Positions 1-8,185 of a DNA stretch of 64,000 bases are shown here, in pieces. A program made the translations under genes and the position numbers. Each line of letters opens with the position of its first letter. Position 1 is the first letter of the stretch. Source of the DNA: Acidobacteriota bacterium (GTDB taxonomy: Bacteria; Acidobacteriota; Terriglobia; Bryobacterales; Bryobacteraceae); the NCBI GenBank assembly GCA_014584705.1, contig JACTMJ010000014.1, forward strand, positions 62,001 to 126,000, written 5' to 3'. Below the pieces are notes generated by a model that was given only the letters and a program-made list of their open reading frames with translations, was not told the origin of the DNA and made no database searches.

Positions 1-201
1 CAGTTCATCCTCCCGGCGAAGCGCCTTTTCAGGCGGCATGTCCCACTTTGCGATAAGGTTGCGGGTTACCTCTTCCATGATTGTTGGCGACCACTTTGGG
101 AGGTAGAGGCGGGGGGCCTCCGCCATGCGCAGCAGCGTATCCGCCAGTGGCATGGGGATGAGAACGCACGCGTCCAGGAGGACACGGTAGTCGGCTCTCA
201 T
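1..201 (-). CDS. PIN-domain toxin, partial (runs off window start)
   Basis: Reading leftward from ATG at 201, the protein begins MRADYRVLLDACVLIP, the first beta strand and first acidic residue of a PIN-type (VapC-like) ribonuclease. It stays open for 67 codons to the edge of the window, so the remaining catalytic acidic residues cannot be seen. The start codon overlaps the stop of the upstream helix-turn-helix gene in a 4-base ATGA, the usual arrangement of toxin-antitoxin pairs. Seen: the N-terminal motif and the overlap. Inferred: a metal-dependent RNase toxin neutralised by its neighbour. Confidence 0.72.
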   Translation of the reverse strand, partial: MRADYRVLLDACVLIPMPLADTLLRMAEAPRLYLPKWSPTIMEEVTRNLIAKWDMPPEKALRREDEL

Positions 202-659
202 TCGTCTTCGCCACCTTCGGGAATTCCAGTTCGATCATAAAGGCCGGACTCGAAGGCCTCCCGTGCGATTCGATCGAGCGCCGCCTTTCGCTCAGCATCC
301 CGTCGTTTTTGGTAAGCGACTAGATCCTTCAAGTAGATTCGACGGTGACTGCCTGCCTTGTGATATGGCAAGTCGCCGGCCTTCAGCAACTTGACCAGAT
401 GCGGCCGGGAAACACCCAGAAGGTCAGCGGCACGCTGGGTCGTCAATTGCTGATTCTCCGGGATCAGGACGATCGCACGGCCCAACTGCATATTGCGCGC
501 AATGTCCTTAAGCAGACGGTAGACCGCATTCGGCAGCTCAAGCCGCTCCCCATCGGCCCCCACCAAGGCGGGAGAACCGACTTGAAGCATTCGATACAGC
601 TCTCGAATCTGGCCTTCATCCGACTCCGGCAGAACTACGGGTTGGTGTGGCATGTCCAT
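198..659 (-). CDS. HTH (excisionase-type) antitoxin paired with PIN toxin
   Basis: A 153-residue protein whose middle (about residues 70-120) is a MerR/excisionase-like helix-turn-helix: a QRAADLLGVSRPHLVKLL core followed by a wing ending in RRIYLKDLVAYQ. The C-terminal 35 residues are charged and probably form the toxin-binding tail. It sits directly upstream of the PIN-domain gene and shares an ATGA with it, so the pair should be translationally coupled. HTH proteins of this kind next to PIN genes are a known VapBC-like arrangement. No strong Shine-Dalgarno precedes the ATG at 659. Three ATCGAA direct repeats lie just upstream and could be the autoregulatory operator. Confidence 0.75.
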   Translation of the reverse strand: MDMPHQPVVLPESDEGQIRELYRMLQVGSPALVGADGERLELPNAVYRLLKDIARNMQLGRAIVLIPENQQLTTQRAADLLGVSRPHLVKLLKAGDLPYHKAGSHRRIYLKDLVAYQKRRDAERKAALDRIAREAFESGLYDRTGIPEGGEDE

Positions 660-1056
660 TTCACTGACTCAAAGATACCACATATCTGTAATAATCGAAA
701 CGTGATCGAACCAATCGAAAGAGTTTGGGTAGGAAGGGCAGGTTGCCGCCAGCAGGGGAGCATCGAGCATCTCCCCCGCTCGCCATGCCACGCAGCTTCT
801 CAGACTCTTGTATCTACTTGGTTAATCGTGTGCACGATCTCGCGACCAACATGCCTTAGGCAACAAGGAGCCTGGACCTGGCATGGGCTTTAGTTTGAAC
901 TCCAGCTAGAGGCGCACAGCTTGTAACTACCTGAAAATACGAAGTCTCTAGCTTCTGGACTATAGCAGGTCCAATCGCAATTCCAGAGAACCTAGTTCGT
1001 GGCGACCCTCCCGTACGCGATGGCGGTTGTTTGTGAAGCTGTGAAATCCGTCGGCG
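660..1056. other. Intergenic region, about 400 bases
   Basis: No convincing gene. The first 70 bases hold the candidate promoter and ATCGAA repeats of the HTH/PIN pair. The rest, down to the stop of the dehydratase gene, shows no long ORF with coding character and no clear hairpin with a T tract. Confidence 0.6.
694..719. promoter_or_regulatory. Three ATCGAA direct repeats upstream of the HTH/PIN pair
   Basis: ATCGAA occurs at 694-699, 705-710 and 714-719, about 35-60 bases upstream of the HTH antitoxin start. Between them and the gene, on the minus strand, TTTCGA and TATCTT are separated by 17 bases and could be weak -35 and -10 elements. Spaced direct repeats fit an autoregulatory operator for the HTH protein; this is inference. 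Confidence 0.3.
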
Positions 1057-2403
1057 CTATTGTTTGATCACGGTGCCGTCGCGCTTCCGGATCACGCCCC
1101 AGCCGCCGTTGAGTTTCTGGCGTTCTCCGCGCTCCCCGCTGCCAAACGGGTATTTGGCGGCCAGTTTTTCGTCCACCTCAATCCCCCATCCCGGAGCCTC
1201 GTTCGCATAAAGGTAGCCATTCTCCATGCGCGGGCAGCCGGTGAAAACTTCCCTTGTTTGTTCCCCGAACGCGGAATACTCCTGTACGCCGAAGTTGTAG
1301 CTCACCAGATCGAGGGCGACGTTGCAGGCGTGGCCGATGGGGCTGACGTCGCCGGGCCCGTGCCAGGCCGTGCGCACGCCGAAGGCTTCCCCAAGAATCG
1401 CCATCTTGCGGCACGGCGTAAGCCCGCCGGCCTGAGAAACATGGACGCGGATGTAATCAATCAGCCGCTCCGAGATGAGCGGGCTCCACTCGTGGGGGCT
1501 ATTGAAGAGTTCGCCCATCGCGAGCGGAGTGGCGCACTGGGCGCGCATCAGGCGGAACCAAGCGATATCCTCCGGCGATACGGGATCCTCCAGGAAGAAG
1601 AGCTTGAACCGCTCCATATCCTTCACCAACTGGAGCGCCTGCGTGGGCGTGACGCGCTCATGGACATCGTGGAGCAGTTCGATTTCCATGCCGAGTTCCT
1701 GCCGGCCCTTATCAAACATTTCGAGAGCACGGCGAATGTACGCAGCGGGCTCGAAGACCGGATCGTTGTGCAGTTTCGCGACCCGCACATCGCCGCGGCC
1801 GGATCCGTATCCGGCCATTCCCGGCACACCAACCTGCATCCGAATATGACGGAAGCCCCGGCCCATCCATTGCCGTGCGCTCTCAATCACTTCCGGAATC
1901 TCCGCGCCCGACGCATGTCCGTAGCAATCGGCGGCTTCGCGCAGCTTGCCGCCCAGAAGCTGGTAAACCGGCACGCCCAACTGTCGGCCCTTGATGTCCC
2001 ACAGGGCCATATCGACGCCGCTGATCGCGTTGTTCAGCACGGGGCCGTTGCGCCAATAGCTGCCGTTGTAGCTGAGCTGCCAGGCGTCGTCGATACGGTC
2101 CGCCGGACGGCCTGCAAGCAACGGCTTAAGATACCGCTCCACCGCGGGCTTCACCAGATCCGCCCGCTGCGTAAAGGTGCCGCAGCCGTAGCCGTAGAGG
2201 CCCTCCTGGTCCGTAATGACCTTCACGACAACCAGGCGCAGGCCCTGGGGAGCTGTCTCGATCACCTGAATGTCCTTGATGATGGGCGACGGCATGCCCC
2301 GTGCCGCCCGGGCCGCTTGCTCCTGCGCCGCGGCCTGCCGCGCGCCCGTCACCGTGCCGGCCGCCAGGCTGCCTGTCATCTGAAAGAAATTCCGTCGTTT
2401 CAT
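1057..2403 (-). CDS. Mandelate racemase/muconate lactonizing family protein, mannonate/altronate dehydratase-like (RspA/ManD type)
   Basis: A 448-residue enolase-superfamily enzyme with an N-terminal Tat-like signal (KRRNFFQMTGSLAAG, then AAAQ). The RspA/ManD signature is clear: HDVHER gives the first metal Asp and the family His, LEDP the second ligand, MGELFNS the third, and WHGPGDVSP a catalytic His segment. ManD enzymes dehydrate sugar acids such as D-mannonate or D-altronate to 2-keto-3-deoxy acids; the actual substrate here is unknown. Export of an RspA-like protein is common in Acidobacteriota and Planctomycetes sugar catabolism but differs from the cytosolic enterobacterial enzymes. 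A good ribosome binding site (AGAAGGAG) precedes the ATG. Confidence 0.85.
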   Translation of the reverse strand: MKRRNFFQMTGSLAAGTVTGARQAAAQEQAARAARGMPSPIIKDIQVIETAPQGLRLVVVKVITDQEGLYGYGCGTFTQRADLVKPAVERYLKPLLAGRPADRIDDAWQLSYNGSYWRNGPVLNNAISGVDMALWDIKGRQLGVPVYQLLGGKLREAADCYGHASGAEIPEVIESARQWMGRGFRHIRMQVGVPGMAGYGSGRGDVRVAKLHNDPVFEPAAYIRRALEMFDKGRQELGMEIELLHDVHERVTPTQALQLVKDMERFKLFFLEDPVSPEDIAWFRLMRAQCATPLAMGELFNSPHEWSPLISERLIDYIRVHVSQAGGLTPCRKMAILGEAFGVRTAWHGPGDVSPIGHACNVALDLVSYNFGVQEYSAFGEQTREVFTGCPRMENGYLYANEAPGWGIEVDEKLAAKYPFGSGERGERQKLNGGWGVIRKRDGTVIKQ

Positions 2404-2481
2404 CGAGATCGCTCCTTCTCGAACCGGCGAAATTAGGGGAACGATATCACACGCCGGAGCGATCTGAACGGGAAATCCCGG

Positions 2482-4038
2482 TCACTCGCCGGCAGCCCGG
2501 GCGGGCGCGGCAATGGACGCGGATTTCGCGGCATCGAGCGGATTCGGAATCCCCGCCGCCTCGTAGTAGCCGGGATTTACTTTCTGCACGATCTGGGCGG
2601 TGGGCCGGTTGAGCACCTCAAAGAACGGCGTGGGGTAGAGGCCGATCCAGAAGGCCGCGAGAAGCAGCGGCGCGAACACCGCCATTTCCCGCCTGCTCAG
2701 GTCGGGGAGAAGGGCGTTCTTTTCCTCCACCTCGCCGAACATGGTCCGCTGGAAAAGCCAGAGGAGGTACGCCGCGCCGAGAGCGATCCCGAGCACGACG
2801 GCGAACGCCCAGGCAATCGAAACCTCGAAGGCTCCCCGAAGGATGGCGAACTCGCCGATGAACCCGTTGAGCAACGGCATTCCCATCGAACTTAGCGCGG
2901 CGATCAGGAAGACGATGGCAAACAGCGGCATCACCTTGAAGAGCCCGGAATACTCCTTAATCATCCGGCTATGCCGCCGCTCATACACCACGCCAACAAT
3001 CAGGAAGAGCATGCCCGTCGAGATGCCGTGGTTCACCTGTTGCAACACGCTGCCCGCGATCCCGCTGTGGTTGAAGGCGAAAATGCCCAGGGTACAGAAG
3101 CCCATGTGGCTCACGGAGGAATAGGCAACGAGCTTCTTCCAATCTGTTTGCATCAGGCTCACCAACGCGCCGTAGATAATCGCGACAATTGAAAGCGTGG
3201 CCATGATGCCGACGATCACGGGATCTCGTGAGGTTTCGGGCAGCATGGGCAGGGAGATTCGCAGAAAGCCATAGGTCCCCATTTTCAGGAGCACGCTTGC
3301 GAGCACAAGACTCCCGGCGGTGGGTGCTTCCGTGTGGGCGTCCGGCAGCCAGGTATGGAAGGGAAACATAGGCACCTTCACCGCGAAACCCAGGAAGAGA
3401 CCCCAGAACACAAACCATCCCCACGTTCCGCCGAGCGGCGCCGCGAGCAGATCGTCCATATCGAAGCTGTTGAAGCCGGCCGTCTGGTAGTGGTGGAAAT
3501 ACAGAGCCAGGATGCTCAGCAACATCACAATGCTGCCCACCGAGGTGTAGATCAGGAACTTCATCGACGCATAGGAGCGGCGCTCCCCGCCCCAGATGGC
3601 GATGATCAGATACATCGGGATCAGCACCAGTTCCCAGAACACGAAGAAAAGCAGAAGATCGCGAGCGAGAAACACCCCCAGCATCGCGAATTGCAGAAAG
3701 AGGAAGTTCGCGTAGTATTCCTTCATCCGCTCTTGAATGGCATTCCAACTGGAAAGAATCGCGAGATAGCCGACGATCACCGTCATTCCCACCAGGAGGA
3801 AGCTGATGCCATCCATGGCGATGTGGAAACTGGTGCCGATGCTGGGAATCCAGGAGAACTGCTGCGAAAACTGAAAATCGGCGGAGTTTTGGAACGCGGG
3901 TACCAGCGGCAGGAAGATGGCAATCCCGGCGAGGCCGAAGACGTTTGCTACCGTCCGGATCAGCTTGGGGCGGTCTCCGGGCAACAGCAGAAGCACGAAG
4001 AACCCGAGCAATGGCGTCAGCAGTACCAGGGATAACAT
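2482..4038 (-). CDS. nuoM: NADH-quinone oxidoreductase subunit M
   Basis: About 518 residues, almost entirely hydrophobic with about 14 membrane segments, belonging to the proton-translocating antiporter-like subunits of complex I. Key features are FFVFWELVLIPMY with the conserved membrane Glu, HTWLPDAHTEAPTAGS, and VLLKMGTYGFLR with the channel Lys. It would form one of the proton channels in the membrane arm. I chose ATG at 4038 rather than the GTG one codon earlier because GGGAG sits five bases upstream of it. The gene stands alone: nuoL and nuoN are absent on either side, so it is either separated from the main nuo cluster or an extra copy. Confidence 0.95.
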   Translation of the reverse strand: MLSLVLLTPLLGFFVLLLLPGDRPKLIRTVANVFGLAGIAIFLPLVPAFQNSADFQFSQQFSWIPSIGTSFHIAMDGISFLLVGMTVIVGYLAILSSWNAIQERMKEYYANFLFLQFAMLGVFLARDLLLFFVFWELVLIPMYLIIAIWGGERRSYASMKFLIYTSVGSIVMLLSILALYFHHYQTAGFNSFDMDDLLAAPLGGTWGWFVFWGLFLGFAVKVPMFPFHTWLPDAHTEAPTAGSLVLASVLLKMGTYGFLRISLPMLPETSRDPVIVGIMATLSIVAIIYGALVSLMQTDWKKLVAYSSVSHMGFCTLGIFAFNHSGIAGSVLQQVNHGISTGMLFLIVGVVYERRHSRMIKEYSGLFKVMPLFAIVFLIAALSSMGMPLLNGFIGEFAILRGAFEVSIAWAFAVVLGIALGAAYLLWLFQRTMFGEVEEKNALLPDLSRREMAVFAPLLLAAFWIGLYPTPFFEVLNRPTAQIVQKVNPGYYEAAGIPNPLDAAKSASIAAPARAAGE

Positions 4039-4241
4039 CACTTCTCCCTACGCCCGCCCCTTCCCGCCCACAAGGCGCGGCGGCGCAAGCAAACCATAGC
4101 ATAGCAGAGATAAGACTTGTTTGTCTGAATTGAGCTGCGCCCCTTCGATTCCGGCACATCGTCTGGAATTCTTGCACCACGGGCGTAGTGTGGCGGGCTA
4201 GTAGTGAACAAGGAGCCAAGCATGTAAACTGCTCCGCGGGC

Positions 4242-4571
4242 TTACGCCGCCCCGTGGACTTTCGGCGCAGAGCGCGTAAGCCGCCGCCGTGCGCCGTGCC
4301 GGATGTGGAGCACGTCGACCCGTGCAGCCTTCTCCGAGACGCGGATAATCACGCGATAGACGTGCGGTTTGTTCCCGTAGAGCAAATGGCGGAGCTTTGG
4401 ATTCTCCGGTGTTGCCGGACAGCGGTTCGGTTGCTCTTCGAGGCTCAGAATGGCTTCCCTGAGCCCCCGGTACCAATTAAGGGCGGCATCGGAACAATCG
4501 GCGTTGATGGCGTCGAAGAGTAACACAAGGTCACGTTCCGCGCGGACCGAGAGGTTAACGATGGAGGCCAT
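4242..4571 (-). CDS. ParE/RelE-family toxin
   Basis: A 109-residue basic protein with the RelE/ParE fold pattern: an N-terminal beta strand and helix (AERDLVLLFDAI), a middle segment LRHLLYGNKPHVYRVIIRV, and VDVLHIRHGARR at the end, where an HxRHGxR-like signature marks many ParE/RelE proteins. It begins 17 bases inside the Phd-like antitoxin gene, the usual coupled order with the antitoxin first. ParE toxins poison gyrase and RelE toxins cut mRNA on the ribosome; sequence alone does not decide between them. Confidence 0.8.
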   Translation of the reverse strand: MASIVNLSVRAERDLVLLFDAINADCSDAALNWYRGLREAILSLEEQPNRCPATPENPKLRHLLYGNKPHVYRVIIRVSEKAARVDVLHIRHGARRRLTRSAPKVHGAA

Positions 4572-4845
4572 GGCGCGTTTCGAATTCCGCGAAGAAGTCC
4601 TTCGCCGGTCGCAGCCTTCCCTCGTTCAGGTCTTCGAGGCCTTGGCGGATACCCTCGATCGCGTCTGCCTGGGCGGCAATGTCAAGGAGGTGCTGATAGG
4701 CTCCGGCGTCCTGTACGATGGCCGCGGCCTTCCCCTTGACGGTCAGCACCACGGGCCGCTTGCTCTTCTTGAGTTGTTTCATGAACTCAGCCGAGCGGCG
4801 ACGGAACGCGGTGAGGGACTGGATGTCTTTTGTAATGTCGATCAT
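4555..4845 (-). CDS. Phd/YefM-family antitoxin
   Basis: A 96-residue protein starting MIDITKDIQSLTAFRR with the Phd/YefM core KSKRPVVLTVKGKAAAIVQD and AYQHLLD. This family has an N-terminal DNA-binding half and a C-terminal toxin-binding tail. It overlaps the ParE/RelE toxin gene by 17 bases. A perfect inverted repeat 18 bases upstream of the start is a good candidate for the operator through which the complex represses itself. Confidence 0.85.
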   Translation of the reverse strand: MIDITKDIQSLTAFRRRSAEFMKQLKKSKRPVVLTVKGKAAAIVQDAGAYQHLLDIAAQADAIEGIRQGLEDLNEGRLRPAKDFFAEFETRHGLHR

Positions 4846-4862
4846 CGGCCTGCTTCCATTGA

Positions 4863-4880
4863 AGCACCTTTTTCGGTGCT
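4863..4880. promoter_or_regulatory. Inverted repeat AGCACC-N6-GGTGCT upstream of the Phd/ParE pair
   Basis: A perfect 6+6 inverted repeat with a 6-base spacer (tttttc on the plus strand), 18 bases upstream of the antitoxin ATG. The position and symmetry suit a dimeric Phd/YefM operator. No T tract follows that would make it a terminator. Confidence 0.45.
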
Positions 4881-5102
4881 ACCTGGAAACGCGGGCCGCT
4901 CCGATGCCAAAACCCTTGAACGATCGCGGACGCCATGCTGGATGCACAGACTACCGGGATCGTTTGACTTTCGCGGCGGAACACCTATGGCGGATAGATT
5001 CCGCGAATGCGCTTGTATCCGGTGAAGCGGGGGCTGGTTCGGTGGGAACCCGTATTGGCACGGAGGTTCCCGGACCCGGTCGCGAAACCCGCGGATCCGG
5101 AT

Positions 5103-6671
5103 ATGATCTTTGTCATGCTTTCACACGCTGGATTGCGATCTCTCCTGTTGTTGCTGGCATCGGCGGCGGGCGGCCATCTCGTAGCTGCCCCTTGCGAGAG
5201 CCTCCTCAAGCTGCAATTGAAAGACACCTCCATCCGCGTGGCGGAGCAAGTTACCGGGGGAAGCTTCACTCCGCCGGGCGATGCAAGCGCGAAGCCGATT
5301 ACCGGCCTGCCCCCCTTCTGCCGGGTGGCGGGCTCGATTGCACCCACGTCCGATTCGGATATTCGCTTTGAGGTGTGGCTGCCGCTCTCGGGCTGGAACG
5401 GCAAGTTCCAGGGGCTCGGCAATGGCGGATTTGCTGGATATATCGCGTACGGCGGAGGCGGAGGCTTAGCCGGCGCAATCAAGCGCGGGTATGCCGCGGC
5501 CTCCACGGACACCGGCCATCGAGGCTCCCCCGGTGCCGCCTGGGCGCTAGGGCATCGGGAGAAAGTGGTTGACTACGGCTATCGTGCCATCCACGAAATG
5601 ACGGTGAAGGCGAAGGCCATTGTGCGGGCGTTCTATGAGTCGCCGGCGAAGCGGGCCTATTTCGCCTCATGCTCGAACGGCGGCAGACAGGCTCTCATGG
5701 AAGCGCAACGCTACCCGGAAGACTACGACGGCATCATCGCGGGCGCTCCGGCCAACTACTTCACTGCATTGCTGACCGGCTTCATCTGGAATCTCCAGGG
5801 ATTGCACGAAGGCCCCATCCCCGCTGGCAAATGGACGGCCATCGAAGCGGCCGTGAATGCGCAGTGCGATGCGCGCGATGGCGTCGCGGATGGCGTGCTC
5901 GACGATCCGCGGACGTGCAAGTTCGATCCCTCCGCGATTGCGTGCAAAGGGGAGGAGTCCGATGCGTGCCTCACGAGCGCGCAGATGAACGCGCTTCGGC
6001 GGATTTACTCCGGTCCGAAGCACTTTCCAGGATTCGACCCAGGCGCGGAATCGGGTTCCGGCGGCTGGGCGGCGTGGATCGGAGGCGAGAATGGCGGAAA
6101 GAGCGCGCAGTACGGTTTCGGAACGGAGTTTCTGAAATACATGGTCTTCGCGGACGCGAACTACGACTATCTGACCTTCGATTTCGACCGCGATCTGGAG
6201 GTCGTCGAGGAACGGATGGCAAAGATCTTGGACTCCACCGATCCCGATCTGAGCAAGTTCCGCGCCCGGGGCGGGAAGCTGATTATCTATCACGGTTGGA
6301 ACGACGCGGCGATCCCCGCCCGCAATTCGATCAACTACGTGGCAAGCGTGAAGAAGATGATGGGAGCGGCAACCGCCGATTCGTTCCTGCGGTTGTATAT
6401 GGTCCCGGGCATGAAGCACTGCGGCGGAGGCCCCGGCCCGCACAGCTTCGGCGTTAACGGAGAAGACGAGGACGGCATGTTCCGCGCCCTCGTGCGGTGG
6501 GTTGAGGAAGGCGTGCCCCCCGCCTCCATCAAAGCAACGAAGTTCAACGAAGGCGGCCCGGCAAAAGGAGTGAACCGGACGCGGCCGCTTTGCCCCTATC
6601 CTCAGGTGGCGAAATACAAAGGAACGGGCAGCTCCGACGAAGCCGAAAACTTCGAATGCAAAGTGCCGTGA
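5103..6671 (+). CDS. Tannase/feruloyl esterase family protein, secreted
   Basis: About 522 residues from the ATG at 5103 (an alternative ATG is at 5115); a long hydrophobic stretch LRSLLLLLASAAGGHLVAAP is a signal peptide. Family hallmarks are the nucleophile motif FASCSNGGRQALMEAQRYPEDYDG with Ser in CSNGG, GIIAGAPANYF, HGWNDAAIP with the acidic residue, and MVPGMKHCGGGPG with the catalytic His; the paired Cys next to Ser and His are typical of the family. These enzymes hydrolyse ester bonds of plant phenolics such as gallate or ferulate esters. The upstream in-frame reading at 5007 lacks a ribosome binding site and would bury the signal peptide, so it was not used. Confidence 0.88.
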   Translation: MIFVMLSHAGLRSLLLLLASAAGGHLVAAPCESLLKLQLKDTSIRVAEQVTGGSFTPPGDASAKPITGLPPFCRVAGSIAPTSDSDIRFEVWLPLSGWNGKFQGLGNGGFAGYIAYGGGGGLAGAIKRGYAAASTDTGHRGSPGAAWALGHREKVVDYGYRAIHEMTVKAKAIVRAFYESPAKRAYFASCSNGGRQALMEAQRYPEDYDGIIAGAPANYFTALLTGFIWNLQGLHEGPIPAGKWTAIEAAVNAQCDARDGVADGVLDDPRTCKFDPSAIACKGEESDACLTSAQMNALRRIYSGPKHFPGFDPGAESGSGGWAAWIGGENGGKSAQYGFGTEFLKYMVFADANYDYLTFDFDRDLEVVEERMAKILDSTDPDLSKFRARGGKLIIYHGWNDAAIPARNSINYVASVKKMMGAATADSFLRLYMVPGMKHCGGGPGPHSFGVNGEDEDGMFRALVRWVEEGVPPASIKATKFNEGGPAKGVNRTRPLCPYPQVAKYKGTGSSDEAENFECKVP

Positions 6672-7138
6672 GGCCTTGATCGCACGCGGACGTTGCGGAG
6701 CGCGGCGTCGGATGCAGCAAAAACCGGAATCGCGCGCCGTTCGCGTTCGAGTGATTGTCTCGGGGAAGAGGCCCTCGTGTTCGGGCTTTCCGACGGTGAG
6801 GCAGAAGCAGCGTCCGCAAGGGGCCCATTCGCCAAGGAACCGCAGGCTGGAAGCGCCCTACAACGAGGGTCGCCTGGAGCACAAGGGGAGCGACGCCCTT
6901 CGACTGTGCCGCTTCCCGAGGTAGACAGCCCATGATGGCAGGGATCGATTTCCCAATGCCCTGAAGCACTCGCGCCGTCTCCTCCCCGGCATGCGAATCG
7001 TTCGGTCTCGCCGCGCTTCCCTCCATCGCCTTGCAACCCTGGGCCTCGCGATGTTGCCGTGCGAATCCTGTGGATACAATAGGAACCATTCGGAAGCCGC
7101 GATGGCGGCAGGACTGGGCAGGCTCAAGAGGGGACGAT
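6672..7138. other. Intergenic region, about 470 bases, with a possible promoter near its end
   Basis: No gene is supported; ORFs on both strands are Arg/Ser/Pro-rich without recognisable domains. Near the end, TTGCCG (7054-7059) and TACAAT (7075-7080) lie 15 bases apart, a good -10 with a short spacer, about 60 bases upstream of the propeller gene start. Confidence 0.45.
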
Positions 7139-8152
7139 ATGGAAAGCAAACAGGATCGGGCGACGTCCGCCACGCGGCGGCAGATTTTTGGGGCCGCTCT
7201 CGCCGCCCCTTTTGTACTCAGGGGAAAGGCGGGGGCAATGACACTGGGCAGCGGCGACCACGAATACGAAGTGCATCACGATTGGGCAAAACTGCCCGCG
7301 AGCGTCCAACTGGGGTATACGCACGGCGTGATCGAAGACCGACTGGGGCGCATCTTCATTCACAACCGCAGTAAAGACGCGGTGGCAATTTTCGACGCGG
7401 ACGGCCGCTTCATCAAGAGCTGGGGCGCGCGCTTTGAGAAGGGCGCGCACGGGCTGCAACTTGTCAAGGAAGGCTCCGACGAATTCCTGTTCCTTTCCGA
7501 TCCCGAGGGTCACGAGGTGGTGAAGACCACCCTCGACGGGGAGGAACTCTTGCGCATCGGCGTTCCCAAGGAATCCGGCGTTTACGACGACCCCGCGCGC
7601 TTCAAGCCCACGAACACGGCGGTGGCCCCTAATGGCGATATCTATGTGGCCGATGGCTACGGCCTCAGCTACATTCATCGCTACAACAAGAAGGGCGAAT
7701 ACATCAGCACCTGGGGCGGCAAGGGCGCCGAAGCGGGAAAGATGAATTGCCCGCACGGCATCTGGATCGATGCGCGAGATGGGAACCCGACGGTGCTTGT
7801 GGCGGACCGCGCGAATGTCCGCCTCCAAATGTTTTCGCTCGAAGGCAAGCACATGGGCTTTGTGACGGAGAACCTGCGCCACCCCTGCCACTTCGACGTT
7901 CGGGGCGAGGAACTGCTGATTCCCGATCTGCACGGCCGCGTCACGATCTTCAACGGAAAGAACGAGCTTGTGGTACATCTTGGCGACTATCCGGATATCT
8001 GGAAGCAGAAGGGCTACCCCAACCTACCCCAGGAGATGCGCCTGCCCGGCAAGTTCATCTCGCCTCACGCGGCGTGCTGGGACCACTCCGGCAATATCTA
8101 CGTCGTCGAATGGGTGAGCGATGGCCGCATCACCAAATTGCGGAAGGTGTAA
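7139..8152 (+). CDS. NHL-repeat six-bladed beta-propeller protein, Tat-exported
   Basis: A 337-residue protein starting MESKQDRATSATRRQIFGAA, a Tat-type signal (TRRQIFGAALAAPF). The mature part consists of NHL-like blades with recurring DRLGRIFIHN, NGDIYVADGYG, VLVADRANVRLQMF and SGNIYVVEWVSDGRI strings. Such propellers bind or process small molecules or act as lyase-like enzymes in secreted catabolic systems; the exact role is unknown. The start was chosen because GAGGGGA lies four bases before this ATG and because upstream in-frame residues lack any signal. The following Gfo/Idh gene starts about 33 bases downstream, suggesting an operon. Confidence 0.8.
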   Translation: MESKQDRATSATRRQIFGAALAAPFVLRGKAGAMTLGSGDHEYEVHHDWAKLPASVQLGYTHGVIEDRLGRIFIHNRSKDAVAIFDADGRFIKSWGARFEKGAHGLQLVKEGSDEFLFLSDPEGHEVVKTTLDGEELLRIGVPKESGVYDDPARFKPTNTAVAPNGDIYVADGYGLSYIHRYNKKGEYISTWGGKGAEAGKMNCPHGIWIDARDGNPTVLVADRANVRLQMFSLEGKHMGFVTENLRHPCHFDVRGEELLIPDLHGRVTIFNGKNELVVHLGDYPDIWKQKGYPNLPQEMRLPGKFISPHAACWDHSGNIYVVEWVSDGRITKLRKV

Positions 8153-8185
8153 GCGGACGGCGTGTCCGGCGACAATAGAAAGAGA

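Noticed and set aside
690..720. A tRNA T-arm-like GGTTCGATC on the minus strand
   Set aside because: No flanking stems, anticodon arm or acceptor stem could be folded around it.
1060..2436. A 458-codon plus-strand open frame opposite the dehydratase gene
   Set aside because: Antisense shadow; the minus-strand frame has all enolase-superfamily motifs, a Tat signal and a ribosome binding site.
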